Below, one piece after another: positions 1-10,000 of a DNA stretch of 64,000 nt. Positions within the stretch are counted from its first letter, which is position 1; every line of letters begins with the position of its first letter. The translations under genes and the position numbers were made by a program. Under the pieces are notes generated by a model, which saw nothing but the letters and a program-made list of their open reading frames with translations, was not told the DNA's origin and ran no database searches. Origin of the DNA: Rhodococcus rhodnii. GTDB lineage: Bacteria; Actinomycetota; Actinomycetes; Mycobacteriales; Pseudonocardiaceae. The stretch is from assembly GCA_000720375.1 (NCBI GenBank), contig JOAA01000016.1, forward strand, positions 1 through 64,000. Reading direction: 5' to 3'.

Positions 1-128
1 TCACGCGGATCCTCGATCCGCGTCAACAGCTCTCGCAGGTCAGCGGCGTGGTGCAGGTTCACCGGACCCAACGAACCCAGCACAGCGGTGATCGGAGAAA
101 GATACAACGGCAGGCACGGCTCTCGCAT
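1..128 (-). CDS. Transposase N-terminal fragment, probably ISAs1-type DDE family (runs off the left edge)
   Basis: An open frame enters from the left edge and reads leftward from an ATG at 126-128. Its 42 visible residues include LRELLTRIEDPR near the break. ISAs1-family transposases have a similar N-terminal stretch (leucine-rich helix, then a DPR motif before RGVRH). Only the N-terminus is inside the window, so the DDE residues cannot be checked, and the start codon is uncertain because the nearest AGGAG lies about 20 nt upstream. The family call is inference from a short match. Confidence 0.4.
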   Translation of the reverse strand, partial: MREPCLPLYLSPITAVLGSLGPVNLHHAADLRELLTRIEDPR

Positions 129-176
129 GATCGTGTGACCTAGACACTCCTATGATCAACTAGAGACCGTGCCTGC
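110..176. repeat. Inverted repeat at the probable IS end
   Basis: GCAGGCACGG at 110-119 is matched in inverse orientation by CCGTGCCTGC at 167-176. The pairing extends by CTC across a one-base bulge. The right arm lies just upstream of the transposase-like frame and could be the terminal inverted repeat of the element. The left arm lies inside the first codons of that frame, so a regulatory hairpin is an equally good reading. The other end of the element is outside the window. Confidence 0.35.
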
Positions 177-362
177 ACTCACGCGGGTGATCGACTTTGA
201 CGGAGCCTTGGCCGCTCCCGGGGGCGTCCCCTGGCCAGTCTATCGGTGGGGGTTGATCGACTGTGGGTTGCTGGGTGGCTGTGGATAACTGGATTTGCGG
301 GTGATCCCATCGGTGCGGCAAGCCCAGGTTCGAGGACTTTGGTCCTGGGTCGTTACGGTGGG
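177..362. other. Non-coding stretch before the SURF1 gene
   Basis: No convincing gene is visible here. The long open frame that starts at 246 merely extends the SURF1 frame upstream, and its extra 39 residues do not resemble the family. A GC-rich inverted repeat (CCCAGG near 325 and CCTGGG near 350) sits shortly before the SURF1 start and may fold in the transcript. Confidence 0.4.
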
Positions 363-1157
363 GTGGTGCGACTGCGGAACCTGCTTCGGCCGGGGTGGCT
401 GGGACTCACGGCGCTGGTGATCATTTTCGCCACGGCGTGCTTCACCCTGCTCGCGCCGTGGCAGTTTCACCGGCATGAGGCGCGCAAGACCCAGAACGAC
501 GAGATCACGGCGTCGCGCAAGGCCGAGCCGCAGCCGTGGCAGCCTGGCGTGACGGAGTGGCGGCTGGTCACCGCGACCGGCGAGTTCCTCCAGCAGAACG
601 AGGTCATCGCGCGCCTGCGGACCGTTCAGGGTGAGCCCGCGTTCGAGGTGATGGTTCCGTTCCGGCTGACCGACGGCCGGATTGTCCTGGTCGACCGGGG
701 TTTCCTGCGGCCGGAGCAGTCGAAGGTGCCCAGCTACGCGCCCCCGCCGACCGGGCAGACCCAGATCCTGGCACGTCAGCGCAACGACGAGCGGAACTCG
801 GACAACCGGGACGCCTTCGTGGACGAGAGCGGCAAGCGCCAGGCGTGGGCCGTCGACTCTAGGACGGTCGCCAGGGCCACGGGCCTGCAGATCGAGCCGG
901 GGTACCTGCAGCTGGAAACCAAGACGCCGGGCGTGCTCGGTCCGCTGCCCTTGCCAGAGCTCGACGCGGGGCCGTATTTCTCCTATGCCCTGCAGTGGAT
1001 CGCGTTCGGGGCGATGGCGATCCTCGGCTGGCTTTACTTCACGTGGCGCGAACTGCTTCCCGGCGGCACGTTGAGCACGGAACGCCCCAAGAAGAAATCG
1101 GTGGCGGAAATGGTCGCCGAAGAAGAGGCCGCGGAACGCGAAAAGGCCACCACCTAA
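363..1157 (+). CDS. SURF1 family protein (cytochrome oxidase assembly)
   Basis: SURF1-family proteins are inner-membrane factors that assist haem-copper cytochrome oxidase assembly. The product shows the family layout. A short N-terminal LRPGW segment leads into a membrane helix ending in PWQFHRHEA. A soluble extracytoplasmic domain follows, with GEF, VPFRL and VLVDRGF motifs, and then a second helix near the C-terminus preceded by YALQWIAFG. The last 30 residues are charged and cytoplasmic. Two GTG codons at 363 and 366 fit the family start; the frame is open further upstream but that extension has no similarity. The stop overlaps the stop of the convergent neighbour by 4 nt. The family call is firm and the exact start is not. 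Confidence 0.88.
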   Translation: MVRLRNLLRPGWLGLTALVIIFATACFTLLAPWQFHRHEARKTQNDEITASRKAEPQPWQPGVTEWRLVTATGEFLQQNEVIARLRTVQGEPAFEVMVPFRLTDGRIVLVDRGFLRPEQSKVPSYAPPPTGQTQILARQRNDERNSDNRDAFVDESGKRQAWAVDSRTVARATGLQIEPGYLQLETKTPGVLGPLPLPELDAGPYFSYALQWIAFGAMAILGWLYFTWRELLPGGTLSTERPKKKSVAEMVAEEEAAEREKATT

Positions 1158-2014
1158 CCGCCGCAACTGCTTCCGCCACCGCCACAGCTGCTGCCCGAAG
1201 AACACGACGACGAAGACGACGAGTCGCTCGAAGACGACGAGGACGAGCCGAAGCCCCATCGCATGGGATCAGTCGACGCGAGCGCCACCGAGATCGTCGC
1301 GTCGGGGAAAGCCGCCAATCCGCCCAATGCCACGATCCCCGCGACCCCGGTCAACGCGACAACCGGCATCCGGACGTGCACGTCCGGACCGTGACTTCGC
1401 AATCCCCGTCGCAATTCGGCACCGGCACTGGTCTCCTTCACCTTGCCCGCGGTGAACCACCGGGCGAGTAGCAGCCCGAACGTCAGAATCAGGCACGCCC
1501 ACAGCAGATCCACCGGCCGCGACAACCGGATTCCGTTCACCAGCCGCGCGATCCCGATCCCGAACACCAGCAGAATCGGCAGGTTCATCACCGAAACCTG
1601 CGCGAACGTGTTCGACCGGATCAACCCGCGATTCGCCAGCGAAGCACGAATTGCCACGATCGCGGGATGCCTGCGTACCAACAGTTTGACGATCCGAGCA
1701 TTGCCACGCCCGCGACGCAGTGATTGCAATATCGCGTGTTCCAACGGTGTCCGCGCCGGCACACCTGTCGCGTGCAATGTCCCGGATCGCTCCACGCGCA
1801 ATGCACCGGTTTGCAAAAGCTGCGCGATCGCGACGTCGACAACCCGGAACGGACCACCGCGCATGAAGGCAACTTCCTCCACAGTGACCGGACCGGTTGG
1901 ACGTTCACGGGGCCACATCACCTTGCGCAGCACGAAACCGAGCAGGAACGCGACCACGACTCCGCCGATGTACAGGCCGATGAATTGTGGTCCGGAAATT
2001 CCCCACGGTTCCAT
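1154..2014 (-). CDS. TIGR04222 domain-containing membrane protein
   Basis: A 286-residue protein. An N-terminal membrane helix (near IGLYIGGVVVAFLLGFVL) is followed by a conserved cytoplasmic block (FMRGGPFRVVDVAIAQLLQTGAL). Two further hydrophobic segments come next, and the last 35 residues are almost only Ser, Gly, Cys and Asp. This layout is typical of the TIGR04222 family, which is common in actinobacteria and Gram-negatives and has no defined function. The ATG at 2014 is chosen because GGGGAGGG lies directly upstream; a start at 2038 would put that ribosome site inside the gene. The Ser/Cys/Gly tail may be exposed outside the membrane. Confidence 0.8.
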   Translation of the reverse strand: MEPWGISGPQFIGLYIGGVVVAFLLGFVLRKVMWPRERPTGPVTVEEVAFMRGGPFRVVDVAIAQLLQTGALRVERSGTLHATGVPARTPLEHAILQSLRRGRGNARIVKLLVRRHPAIVAIRASLANRGLIRSNTFAQVSVMNLPILLVFGIGIARLVNGIRLSRPVDLLWACLILTFGLLLARWFTAGKVKETSAGAELRRGLRSHGPDVHVRMPVVALTGVAGIVALGGLAAFPDATISVALASTDPMRWGFGSSSSSSSDSSSSSSCSSGSSCGGGGSSCGG

Positions 2015-2065
2015 GTTTCCCTCCCCGGTCGCCGTCATCGTAGACGGCCGGGGCGGGAAATCGGG

Positions 2066-3238
2066 TCACTTCACAAACGGCCCGGACATCGCCTTCAGCA
2101 GCGAGTGGGACGAGTCGTCATCGGACAGTTCCCACATGAACGTCCCGAGCAGCCCGGCCTTCTTGGCCAACTGCGCCTTGATCCCGATCGACCTGGGGTT
2201 TTCGTAGCTCAGGAACTTGCGCTCGGCCGCGTTGTAGAGCCACGGCGCCTGCGCGACCGGGTGCCAGAACTCCTGCCACGCCTGATCGGGCAGCAGGTCC
2301 TGCTTGATCGTGCCCCAGCCACCTGGCCAGAAGGCTGACCTGTAGGACTGGTACAGGCCGTTCTGCGTGCCGGGCTCGTTGACGATGAAACCCCTGCCGT
2401 AGAAGGGAACCCCGAGCACCATCTTCGGGCCGGGCACGCCGTGGCGCTTGTAGTACTCGATCGCGGCGGTCACGTTGTTCCAGCGCCGCATCGGCTGGCC
2501 GAGCGGGTCGTCGGCGACCTCGCGCAGCGGGGCGTTGAACGTGGACACGGCCGAAAAACCGGTGCCCATGTCGTAGGTCATCACGTTGATGAAGTCCATG
2601 ACCTTGGCGAGCTCGCCGAGTTCGAAGCTCAGCGCCGGGTCGTACGGGCCGTCGGTCTGCAGCCTGCCGGTCGGCAGCGCGCCGGTGACGAGCTTGCCGG
2701 GACCGAGCTGGCGGCGGAACTCCTTGGTCAGCAGGGTCATGTTCCGCTTGTCCTCGGGCCGGTCGGTGATCTCGGCCGGGCCGCCGTAAACCGGGAACTC
2801 CCAGTCGATGTCCACGCCGTCGAAGCTGCCGCGGTACCGCACGAAGAACATGTCCACGCACGACTTGACGAACGCGGCACGCGAAGCCGGGGTCAACGCC
2901 GCGTCGGAGAACCCGCCCGCGCCCCAGCCGCCGATCGAGATCAGCGTCCTCAGGTGCGGCTTGGCCTTCTTGAGCTGCGCCAACGCAGCGAAGTCGGCGG
3001 GCGCCGCGGATCCGACCACGCACTTGCCGTTCTCGATCGTGGAGAACGCGTAGAACAAGTGCGTGAGGCGGTCGGCCGGGATTTGCGAGACCGGATAGCT
3101 CTGGCTGTTCCAGCCCGCGTAGTACGCACCGATCACGGGACGCGGCGCGGCCGAGGCGACGCTGGTGCCGGTCACCACACCGGCAACCATAAGCACCGCG
3201 AGCACCAACGCGCGCAAAGGGGACGCAAGGGAAGTCAC
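2066..3238 (-). CDS. Secreted glycoside hydrolase family 18 chitinase
   Basis: A 390-residue GH18 enzyme that would hydrolyse beta-1,4-N-acetylglucosamine polymers outside the cell. Residues 1-31 form a signal peptide ending in SVASAA. The beta-3 motif SIGGWG is at 111-116, and the catalytic DxxDxDxE motif is at 140-147 (D140, D143, D145, E147 as the acid). VMTYD and a late WELSDDD strand follow, so the barrel looks complete. There is no separate chitin-binding module. The gene is probably monocistronic: cobD lies upstream with a 54-nt gap and reads the same way. The product could equally cleave peptidoglycan-type or other GlcNAc substrates. Confidence 0.92.
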   Translation of the reverse strand: MTSLASPLRALVLAVLMVAGVVTGTSVASAAPRPVIGAYYAGWNSQSYPVSQIPADRLTHLFYAFSTIENGKCVVGSAAPADFAALAQLKKAKPHLRTLISIGGWGAGGFSDAALTPASRAAFVKSCVDMFFVRYRGSFDGVDIDWEFPVYGGPAEITDRPEDKRNMTLLTKEFRRQLGPGKLVTGALPTGRLQTDGPYDPALSFELGELAKVMDFINVMTYDMGTGFSAVSTFNAPLREVADDPLGQPMRRWNNVTAAIEYYKRHGVPGPKMVLGVPFYGRGFIVNEPGTQNGLYQSYRSAFWPGGWGTIKQDLLPDQAWQEFWHPVAQAPWLYNAAERKFLSYENPRSIGIKAQLAKKAGLLGTFMWELSDDDSSHSLLKAMSGPFVK

Positions 3239-3292
3239 CAGCCAATCTTCCCGGGAGTAGCCATCCGTGCACAGTGGGTAGGCGAGATTTTG

Positions 3293-4228
3293 TCAGCGCC
3301 TGCCGAACAGAGCCAGGACCGCGGCGGCCGCCCCGGCCAGGCCGCCGACCACCCGGGAAAGTTCAACCGCACGTGTGACATGCCCGGCGTCCGGACTACG
3401 CCCTGTTCCCAGGACCGGCCGCTCTTCCACCCCATGCTTGTAGACAGTTCGCCCACCCAGGCGAATTTCCAGCGCGCCCGCGAACGCCGCTTCGACGCGG
3501 CCCGCGTTCGGGCTCGGATGCGCCTTCGCGTCCCGTTGCCACGCGTGCCAGGCACCTTGAGCCGAGCCGCCGACCACGGGCGCTCCGGCCACGGTCAACG
3601 CCGCAGCCGCCCGAGCAGGCACGAGGTTGACGACATCGTCGAGCTTGGCCGAGGCCCAGCCGAAGTTGCGATACCGCGGTGAGCGGTGCCCGACCATGGC
3701 GTCCATCGTGTTCACGGCCCGATAACCGAGCAGCCCTGGCACGCCGAACACCGCGCCCCAGAACAGCGGCGCGACAACGGCGTCCGATGTGTTCTCCGCC
3801 ACGGACTCCACGGTCGCGCGCGCCAAAGCCGTCGCGTCCAGCGCCTGCGGATCACGGCCGCACAGGTTGGGCAAACGCTTGCGCGCCGCGTCGACATCGC
3901 CGGCGTCCAGTTCACGGCCCATCGACGTGCCCTCTTGGGCCAGCGATTTCCCGCCCAGCGCGATCCAGGTCGCGGTCGCGGTCGTCAGCACGCGCAACAG
4001 CGGGTGACGTCGCCCGATCCGTTCTGCCGCAACGCCAACAGCGACGGCCGAACCGGCCAGCACACCCGTGTACACCGCTCCGGGCAGCTTGCTGTCCCGG
4101 TAAGTCAGCTTCTCCAGCCGCTGCGCCACCGCACCGAAACCGGCCACCGGATGACGCTTGCGCGGATCACCGAAAACACCGTCCGCGACGACGCCCAGCA
4201 GTATCCCGACTGCTCTACCCGCGGTCAC
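3293..4228 (-). CDS. cobD: Cobalamin biosynthesis protein CobD/CbiB
   Basis: CobD/CbiB is a membrane protein that attaches the aminopropanol arm to adenosylcobyric acid, giving adenosylcobinamide. The sequence has the family opening GILLGVVADGVFGDPRKRHPVAGFG, several hydrophobic segments, the AENTSDAVVAPLFWG motif and the MDAMVGHRSPRYRNFGW block. The GTG at 4228 is preferred because GGGAGG sits 4 nt upstream and matches the usual family start; a GTG at 4243 would add five residues. No other cobalamin gene or B12 riboswitch is visible nearby. CbiX at 51.8 kb may belong to sirohaem instead. Confidence 0.92.
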   Translation of the reverse strand: MTAGRAVGILLGVVADGVFGDPRKRHPVAGFGAVAQRLEKLTYRDSKLPGAVYTGVLAGSAVAVGVAAERIGRRHPLLRVLTTATATWIALGGKSLAQEGTSMGRELDAGDVDAARKRLPNLCGRDPQALDATALARATVESVAENTSDAVVAPLFWGAVFGVPGLLGYRAVNTMDAMVGHRSPRYRNFGWASAKLDDVVNLVPARAAAALTVAGAPVVGGSAQGAWHAWQRDAKAHPSPNAGRVEAAFAGALEIRLGGRTVYKHGVEERPVLGTGRSPDAGHVTRAVELSRVVGGLAGAAAAVLALFGRR

Positions 4229-4304
4229 CCATCCTCCCAGCACCTACCCAGTAGACGAACCGTAGCGCCGCCAAGATCAGCGTCAGAAGCTAGGGTGCTG
4301 AGCC

Positions 4305-5858
4305 GTGAACCCCGAGCAGCAGGACCGTGCGGCCGATGTCCCCGCGCGCTCGAACACCGACCGGCTCGGGCTGTACGCGTATCTGCAGGCCAGGGAGCAC
4401 AAGGCGACGTACCTGGCGATCATGCGGCTGTTCACCGCGACCCTGCTCGCCGACCTTTCCGCGGGTGACGTGGCCGCGGCGCTGGCGCCGGCGGAGCGCG
4501 ACGGCACGGTCGAACGCGGCGAGTCACGCATCGAGAACGTGATCACGCGGCTCAAGCAGCTGGTCGAGTGGGGCAACCTGGTCCAGGGCCGCCGCGAGGT
4601 GGTCGCCGCCAGCATCGCCGAGTTCCAGCACGGCAGCGTCCGCTACCAGGTCAGCAAGCTGGCCGTGCGTGTCCAGCGGGACGTCGACGAGCTGCTGCGG
4701 GTCCCGGAAGGCGCTCGTGAGGTCTCCCGCGAGCTGTTGCCCGCGATCGAGCGTGGCCTGAGCCAGCTCGGCAAGTCGCTGTCGAACGCGGTGAGCCAGG
4801 AGCAGCGGGACGCCGAGTCGGCCGCCGCGCAACGGGCCCGCGAGCTGCTGTCCGAGCAGGTCACGACCCTGTTCCTGCAGCACGCCGAGCTCGCCGCGAC
4901 CGTCCGTGACTTCTACGCCTACCTCGGCCAGGTCGTGACCCGCCATCACCTGGCGGCCGATGAGATCTCCGGGTTCCGCAACTTGTTGGTCGAGTACATC
5001 CAGAAGGTCGTCGAGGACGTGCTGCGGCAGACCCCGGCCATCGCCGAGCATCTGACCGGGCGCTTCGCCGCTGCTCGCCCAGAGTTGCTCCGGCTCCTGG
5101 GCCCGACCGACGGCCTTGGGCCCGCCGTGGAGCGCGCGAGGGGCCGTAGCGCCGCGGACTGGCAGGAACTGACGGACTGGTTCGTGGATCGTCCTGGACG
5201 CCCATCGCAGGTCACGGTCCTGCGTGAGGCAACGGCACGCGCGATCGGTTCGTTGCTCGCGAGCGTCAAGCGCGCGACGGCCGGTGGCGGGTTGTTGCCG
5301 GGGCGCCGCGCGGAGTTGCTCAAGCTCGCCAAGTGGTTCGACGACAGCACACCCGCACAAGCCGCGCAGATGTACGCGGCAGCGTTCGGGATGTACTCGT
5401 CACGGCACGTCCTACCTGCGCCCGAGCACGACTCGGACGACGAGCGCACGCCGTGGAGTGAAGGGCCTGTCTGCGATGTGACGGTCAGCGTGCGCAGCCG
5501 TAGCGACCGTGGGGCGCGCGGCCGTACCTCGCGGATCATGGACGACCCGATCACCGAGCAGTCGCTGCTGGCCGATGCCCGGCGTGCCGACGAGCTCAGG
5601 GCGGCTGACGTGGCCGAACTCGTCGCAGCGGCACCGAGACTGCACGAAACGACCTTGTCGCCGGGTGCGCTCGGCGTGCTGTGCGAGCTGCTGACCATGG
5701 CGATGGCGCAGCGCGAGAGCTCGAAGGACTCCGGCTCGGCGGAGGACCAGATCCGGGGCTTGACCGTGCGGATCGAGTACGCCGAAGGGGAGACCGCGAC
5801 CGTCCGGTCGACCGGCGGAACGTTGACACTGCGCGACTCCCGGCTGGTGGTGAGATGA
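4305..5858 (+). CDS. jetA: JetA-like protein (TIGR02677/DUF2397), Wadjet type III kleisin-type subunit
   Basis: First gene of a three-gene operon. The 517-residue product matches the DUF2397/TIGR02677 family in size and sequence style: an N-terminal winged-helix-like region (AYLQAREHKATYLAIMRLF), long helices with an RVQRDVDELLR stretch, and a basic C-terminal domain. In Wadjet plasmid-defence systems the corresponding protein is the MukF-like kleisin that bridges the JetC SMC heads. It starts with GTG, with AGGG 9 nt upstream. The stop overlaps the jetB start as ATGA, which implies translational coupling. Family membership is recognised by similarity; the defence role is inferred from the operon. 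Confidence 0.85.
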   Translation: MNPEQQDRAADVPARSNTDRLGLYAYLQAREHKATYLAIMRLFTATLLADLSAGDVAAALAPAERDGTVERGESRIENVITRLKQLVEWGNLVQGRREVVAASIAEFQHGSVRYQVSKLAVRVQRDVDELLRVPEGAREVSRELLPAIERGLSQLGKSLSNAVSQEQRDAESAAAQRARELLSEQVTTLFLQHAELAATVRDFYAYLGQVVTRHHLAADEISGFRNLLVEYIQKVVEDVLRQTPAIAEHLTGRFAAARPELLRLLGPTDGLGPAVERARGRSAADWQELTDWFVDRPGRPSQVTVLREATARAIGSLLASVKRATAGGGLLPGRRAELLKLAKWFDDSTPAQAAQMYAAAFGMYSSRHVLPAPEHDSDDERTPWSEGPVCDVTVSVRSRSDRGARGRTSRIMDDPITEQSLLADARRADELRAADVAELVAAAPRLHETTLSPGALGVLCELLTMAMAQRESSKDSGSAEDQIRGLTVRIEYAEGETATVRSTGGTLTLRDSRLVVR

Positions 5859-7078
5859 GGCTCAGCGCGGCCGACCCGCTCGACGGGCTGGCGGATATCG
5901 ACGCGGCCAACGTGGTGCGCTGCGCCCGGACCCTGCTGCGCAGGCCGTTGCTGCGGCTCGGCGGGCCGGACGGCGAACTGCTTCCGTTGGTGTACCGGCA
6001 CCGTGTGGTGCTCGGCGAGCTGTTCACCGCGTTGCTGGGCTACCGGCTGGTCGTGGAACGCAAGTTCGCGCGGCTCTACAAAGCCGGTCCCGGCGAGGAT
6101 TCCACCCGCGGAGTGCAGGAACTCTCGCCACGCGGTTACGCGTACGTCGCGTTGACCATGGCGGCGCTGACCGGCACGGGACGTCAGGTTCTGTTGTCCC
6201 GTCTGGTATCGGACGTGCGCGCGGCGGCGATCGAGGCAGGCATGCAGGTCGTGGACACGATCGCCGACCGGCGTGCTTTGACTGCGGCACTACGGCATCT
6301 GGTGTCGTTGGGCGTGCTCACCGAGACCGAGGGCACGGTCGGCTCGGCCAGCTCCGACGCACCGGCCGAGGCGTTGATCACAATCGAGACCGACCTGTTG
6401 GGCCAGTTGCTCGCCGGGCCGGTCGGTGACGCCCAGGACGCCGGGCATCTGGTCACGCTGGCCGCCCGGACCGCGCCGCGCCGCGTGGACTTCCAGGTGC
6501 GTAGGAAAATCGTCGAGACACCGGTTGTGCTGTACGCCGATCTCGCCGAAGACGAGCGGGAATGGCTGCTGCGCAACCAGAGGCGCGAGTCGTACCTGCT
6601 TGAGCGGTGTTTCGGGCTGTACACCGAGACCCGGCTGGAGGGCATCCTCGCGGCCGATCCGGAGGAGTACCTCTCCGACGTGATGTTCCCGGGTACCAGT
6701 ACAGTCGCACGAATCGGGTTGCTCGCACTGCCCGACTTGCTGTCCGCGGAAGCCGAAGAGTCCGAAGTAGACAGTGCCGGACGACGCCCGGTCACCGCCG
6801 ACCGGGTTCGTGAGGTGTGCGAACGGCTTGTGGCCGACTACCCGGCTGCCTGGTCCCGCCAGGCGGCCGAGGATCTCGACGGGATTGTCACGGAGGTGCT
6901 GGCGCTGTTCGTCCATATGGGACTTGCAGTCGCCGACGGCGAGCGGTGGTGGCTCTCGCCCGCCGCGGCTCGTTGGTGGCCGGAGCCCGACGGCGACCCG
7001 GAGCGTGAGATCGCTGAACCTGCCCCAGAACCCGAGGTACCGGGGTGGTCATTGTTCGACGAGGAGGGCGGGGCATGA
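5855..7078 (+). CDS. jetB: JetB-like protein (TIGR02678/DUF2398), Wadjet type III KITE-type subunit
   Basis: A 407-residue DUF2398/TIGR02678 protein. The ATG at 5855 overlaps the jetA stop (ATGA), so longer in-frame starts inside jetA are unlikely. Features typical of the family include the N-terminal VVRCARTLLRRPLLRLGG segment, ELFTALLGYRLVVERKFARLYK, and a central EDEREWLLRNQRRESYLLERCFGL block. In Wadjet systems JetB corresponds to MukE and helps the kleisin bind the SMC heads. The C-terminus is acidic (EIAEPAPEPEVPGWSLFDEEGGA). The next gene again overlaps by ATGA. Confidence 0.85.
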   Translation: MRLSAADPLDGLADIDAANVVRCARTLLRRPLLRLGGPDGELLPLVYRHRVVLGELFTALLGYRLVVERKFARLYKAGPGEDSTRGVQELSPRGYAYVALTMAALTGTGRQVLLSRLVSDVRAAAIEAGMQVVDTIADRRALTAALRHLVSLGVLTETEGTVGSASSDAPAEALITIETDLLGQLLAGPVGDAQDAGHLVTLAARTAPRRVDFQVRRKIVETPVVLYADLAEDEREWLLRNQRRESYLLERCFGLYTETRLEGILAADPEEYLSDVMFPGTSTVARIGLLALPDLLSAEAEESEVDSAGRRPVTADRVREVCERLVADYPAAWSRQAAEDLDGIVTEVLALFVHMGLAVADGERWWLSPAAARWWPEPDGDPEREIAEPAPEPEVPGWSLFDEEGGA

Positions 7079-10000
7079 CGGATCGCTGGCGGTTGCACCG
7101 GGGCGGGATCGTCAACGTCTGGCAGTACGCCGAGCAGACCTTCGACTTCTCCGGCGGGCGCGCGATCTTCCAGGGCACCAACGGGTCCGGCAAGTCGCGC
7201 ACGCTCGAACTGCTGCTGCCGCTGTGCCTGGACGGCGACCTGCGGCAACTGGGTTCGAAGGGCTTCGACACGGTCAGCATCCGCAGGCTGATGCTCGACG
7301 ACTACGACGGCGGCCCGAACCGGATCGGCTACGCCTGGGTCGAGCTCAAACGCGAAGGACACACGCTGACCTGCGGTCTTGGCGTGAAGGCGTCCAAGAC
7401 CTCGCAGCAGATCTCCGACTCGTGGCGGTTCATCACGCCCCAGCGCGTGGGCATCGACTTCCAGCTCGCCGGCCCCGACCGGGTGCCGCTGGGGTCCGCT
7501 CAGTTGCGTGAAGTCCTTGGCGCCGACTGTGTTCTGGAAGAAGCGGCGTTCCGGGCCAAGATCGCCGAGACCGTCTACGGCGTGCCCGCGGTCCGCTACG
7601 GCGACCTGCTGCACCTGCAGCGGACCCTGCGTAACCCGGACGTCGGCCTGAAGGTGCTGGAAGGCCAGCTCGAGCAGATCCTGTCGGACGCGCTGCCGCC
7701 GTTGGACGCGGCCATGATCGAGCAGCTGGCCACGTCCTTCGACGACCTGGAGTCGATCAGGGAGAACATCACCCGGCTCGGCACGGCCGACAAGGCGCTG
7801 CGGACGTTCCTCAAGACGTACTCCGACTACGCCCTGGCCGGGCTGCGATCCGCGGCCGACCGGTTGAAGGCCAGTGAGGACAACGTCCGCAAACTGGGCA
7901 CACAATCCAAGAAGCTGACCGCCGAGCTGGAGAAGGCGCGATCCGAGCGTGCCGAGGCGGAACGCGCAGAGCAGGAGCTGGAAGGCGGCGAGCAGCAGGC
8001 CGAGGAGACCATCGGCGCGTTGAAGGAGCTGCCCGCATTCCGTGACCTGCAAGACTTGCAGAGCCGCGAGAAGCTCGTGGCCGCCTCGCGTTCGGCCGCC
8101 ACAGCCGCGTTGGACGTGGCCAACAAGCAGCGACTGGCCGAGGACGCTGCCGTGGACGGCGTGGTGCGGTTGCTGCGCCGACTGGCCCAGGACCTTGACT
8201 CCGCCGGGGAATTCGGCGAATCGCTGCGGACTGCCTTGCAGGCGGCCGGTTTGGACACCACGCTGTGCCCGACGCTGCCTCGGATGGCCGAGAGCGAAAG
8301 CGAGACGATCACCGAACGGGTCCGCGCGAAGCCGGACCCCGAGGCTGAGCCGCTGCCCATCGAGCGCAAAGTCCCGCCGCCCGTCGCAGGTGACGAGCTT
8401 TTGACGGCGCTGACCGAGGCCGCCGAGCGAGCGGGTCGCGCGGCGAAGGAAGCCAGGCAGCGCAGCGCGTTGACGCTCGCCTTGCACCAGCAGGCTTTGG
8501 AGCAGGAGAAACAGGAGCAGCACGTCGAGACGTTGCGCTCGTCGGCCCGTGCCGCCCAGCTGGAGGCGACTGAGGCGGCCGGCCGGCGCAACCAGGCCAA
8601 CCAGGAGCTCGTGACCGAGTCCGACGTGTGGCTTGAGCAGGTGCGTTCCTGGTCTGTCGCTGGGCCGTTGAAGTCCGCCAAGCCCGAGCGCCAGTTGCAG
8701 CTTCCGTCCGTTGAGGACTTGTCGGCCAACCCTGGGCAGGCTCGTGAGCTGACCACAGCGGCACGTCAGTGGACCGCGCCGCTGGTACAGACCGCGCGTG
8801 ACGCCGCGCACGCCGCGTCTGCGCGCCGCACCGAAACCCGTGATGCCATCGCGGAACGAGATTCCGAGCTCGCTGCTTTGCGTGCCGGTAAAGAACGTTC
8901 GCCCGCCACCGCGGTCTCCCGCGATTCCGCCACCGGGGCCGCTTTCTACCAGCTGGTGGACTTCAAGGCAGACCTGCCGGAGGCCGACCGGGCCGGACTT
9001 GAGTCCGCTTTGGAGGCGAGCCGCCTGCTCAACGCGTGGGTCACGCCGGAAGGCTCGGTCCCGGATCTCGAGGACGTGCTGGCCTCGCCAACGGATGCGG
9101 TTTCCGGCCCGTCGCTGGCCGATGTGCTTGTGGCGGTGGAGGTTCCGAACAGCCCGGTGCCCGCGGCCCGCGTGACGGCGTTGCTCGGGGGCATTGCACT
9201 GGGCGAATCCTCGGCTGCGATGACCCTCTCGGTCGACGGCCACTGGCGCGCGGGTGCATTGCACGGGCGCGGCTCGAAACCGGCTGCCGAGTTCGTCGGT
9301 GCCGGTGCCCGCGCGGCCGGTCGTCAACGCCGGATCTCCGAGCTGGAAGAGGAACTCGGTTCCCTGCGAACCGAACTGCAGGCCGCGGAGGAGCAGCAGC
9401 GCTCGGCGAACGACGTTGTCGCAGAATGGGAACGGCACCTGGAGAAGTTCCCGGGCGACGAGGAACTGATCGCCAAACACACCCGGATGCGGACGGAACA
9501 AGAGGCGACCGAGCGCGCCAACAAGCACGCCCAGCAGCTGCGCGAAGAACACGACCAAATGCAGAACCGTTGGCAGGCAACAACTGCCGACCTGCTGCGG
9601 CAAGCGGGCGACGCCGGCCTGTCCCCCCGTTCCGAGGACCTCCGCCAGGCTCAGCAGGCCGCGGCCGAGGCATTGGGTGCTGCCGAACGTCTCGCCGAAG
9701 CATTGCGCCAGCGCTGCCGCGGCACGGTGGAAGACCTGGTCGACGCCACGCACCGGTACCACACGGCGGTGGCCGACCGGACGACCGCGGAGTCCGACGC
9801 AGACCAGCGTTGCGCCGAATACGCGGCCCAGGCAGGCACGTTGTCCGAGCTCACCGGCTCGGTGGGAGGCGAGGCCAAGGAGATCGCGGCCCGGCTGGCC
9901 GAGCTTGAGCAGTCCCGCAAGCAGATGCGCGTGTCGTTGAAGGACATCCGCGAGAAGATCACGGCCTTGCGTGAACAGGCGGCGAAGCTGGACGCGCAGT

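Noticed and set aside
325..351. CCCAGG/CCTGGG inverted repeat, with GGTTCGAGG resembling a tRNA T-loop
   Set aside because: No acceptor stem, anticodon arm or CCA-end context can be built around it, so no tRNA is called.
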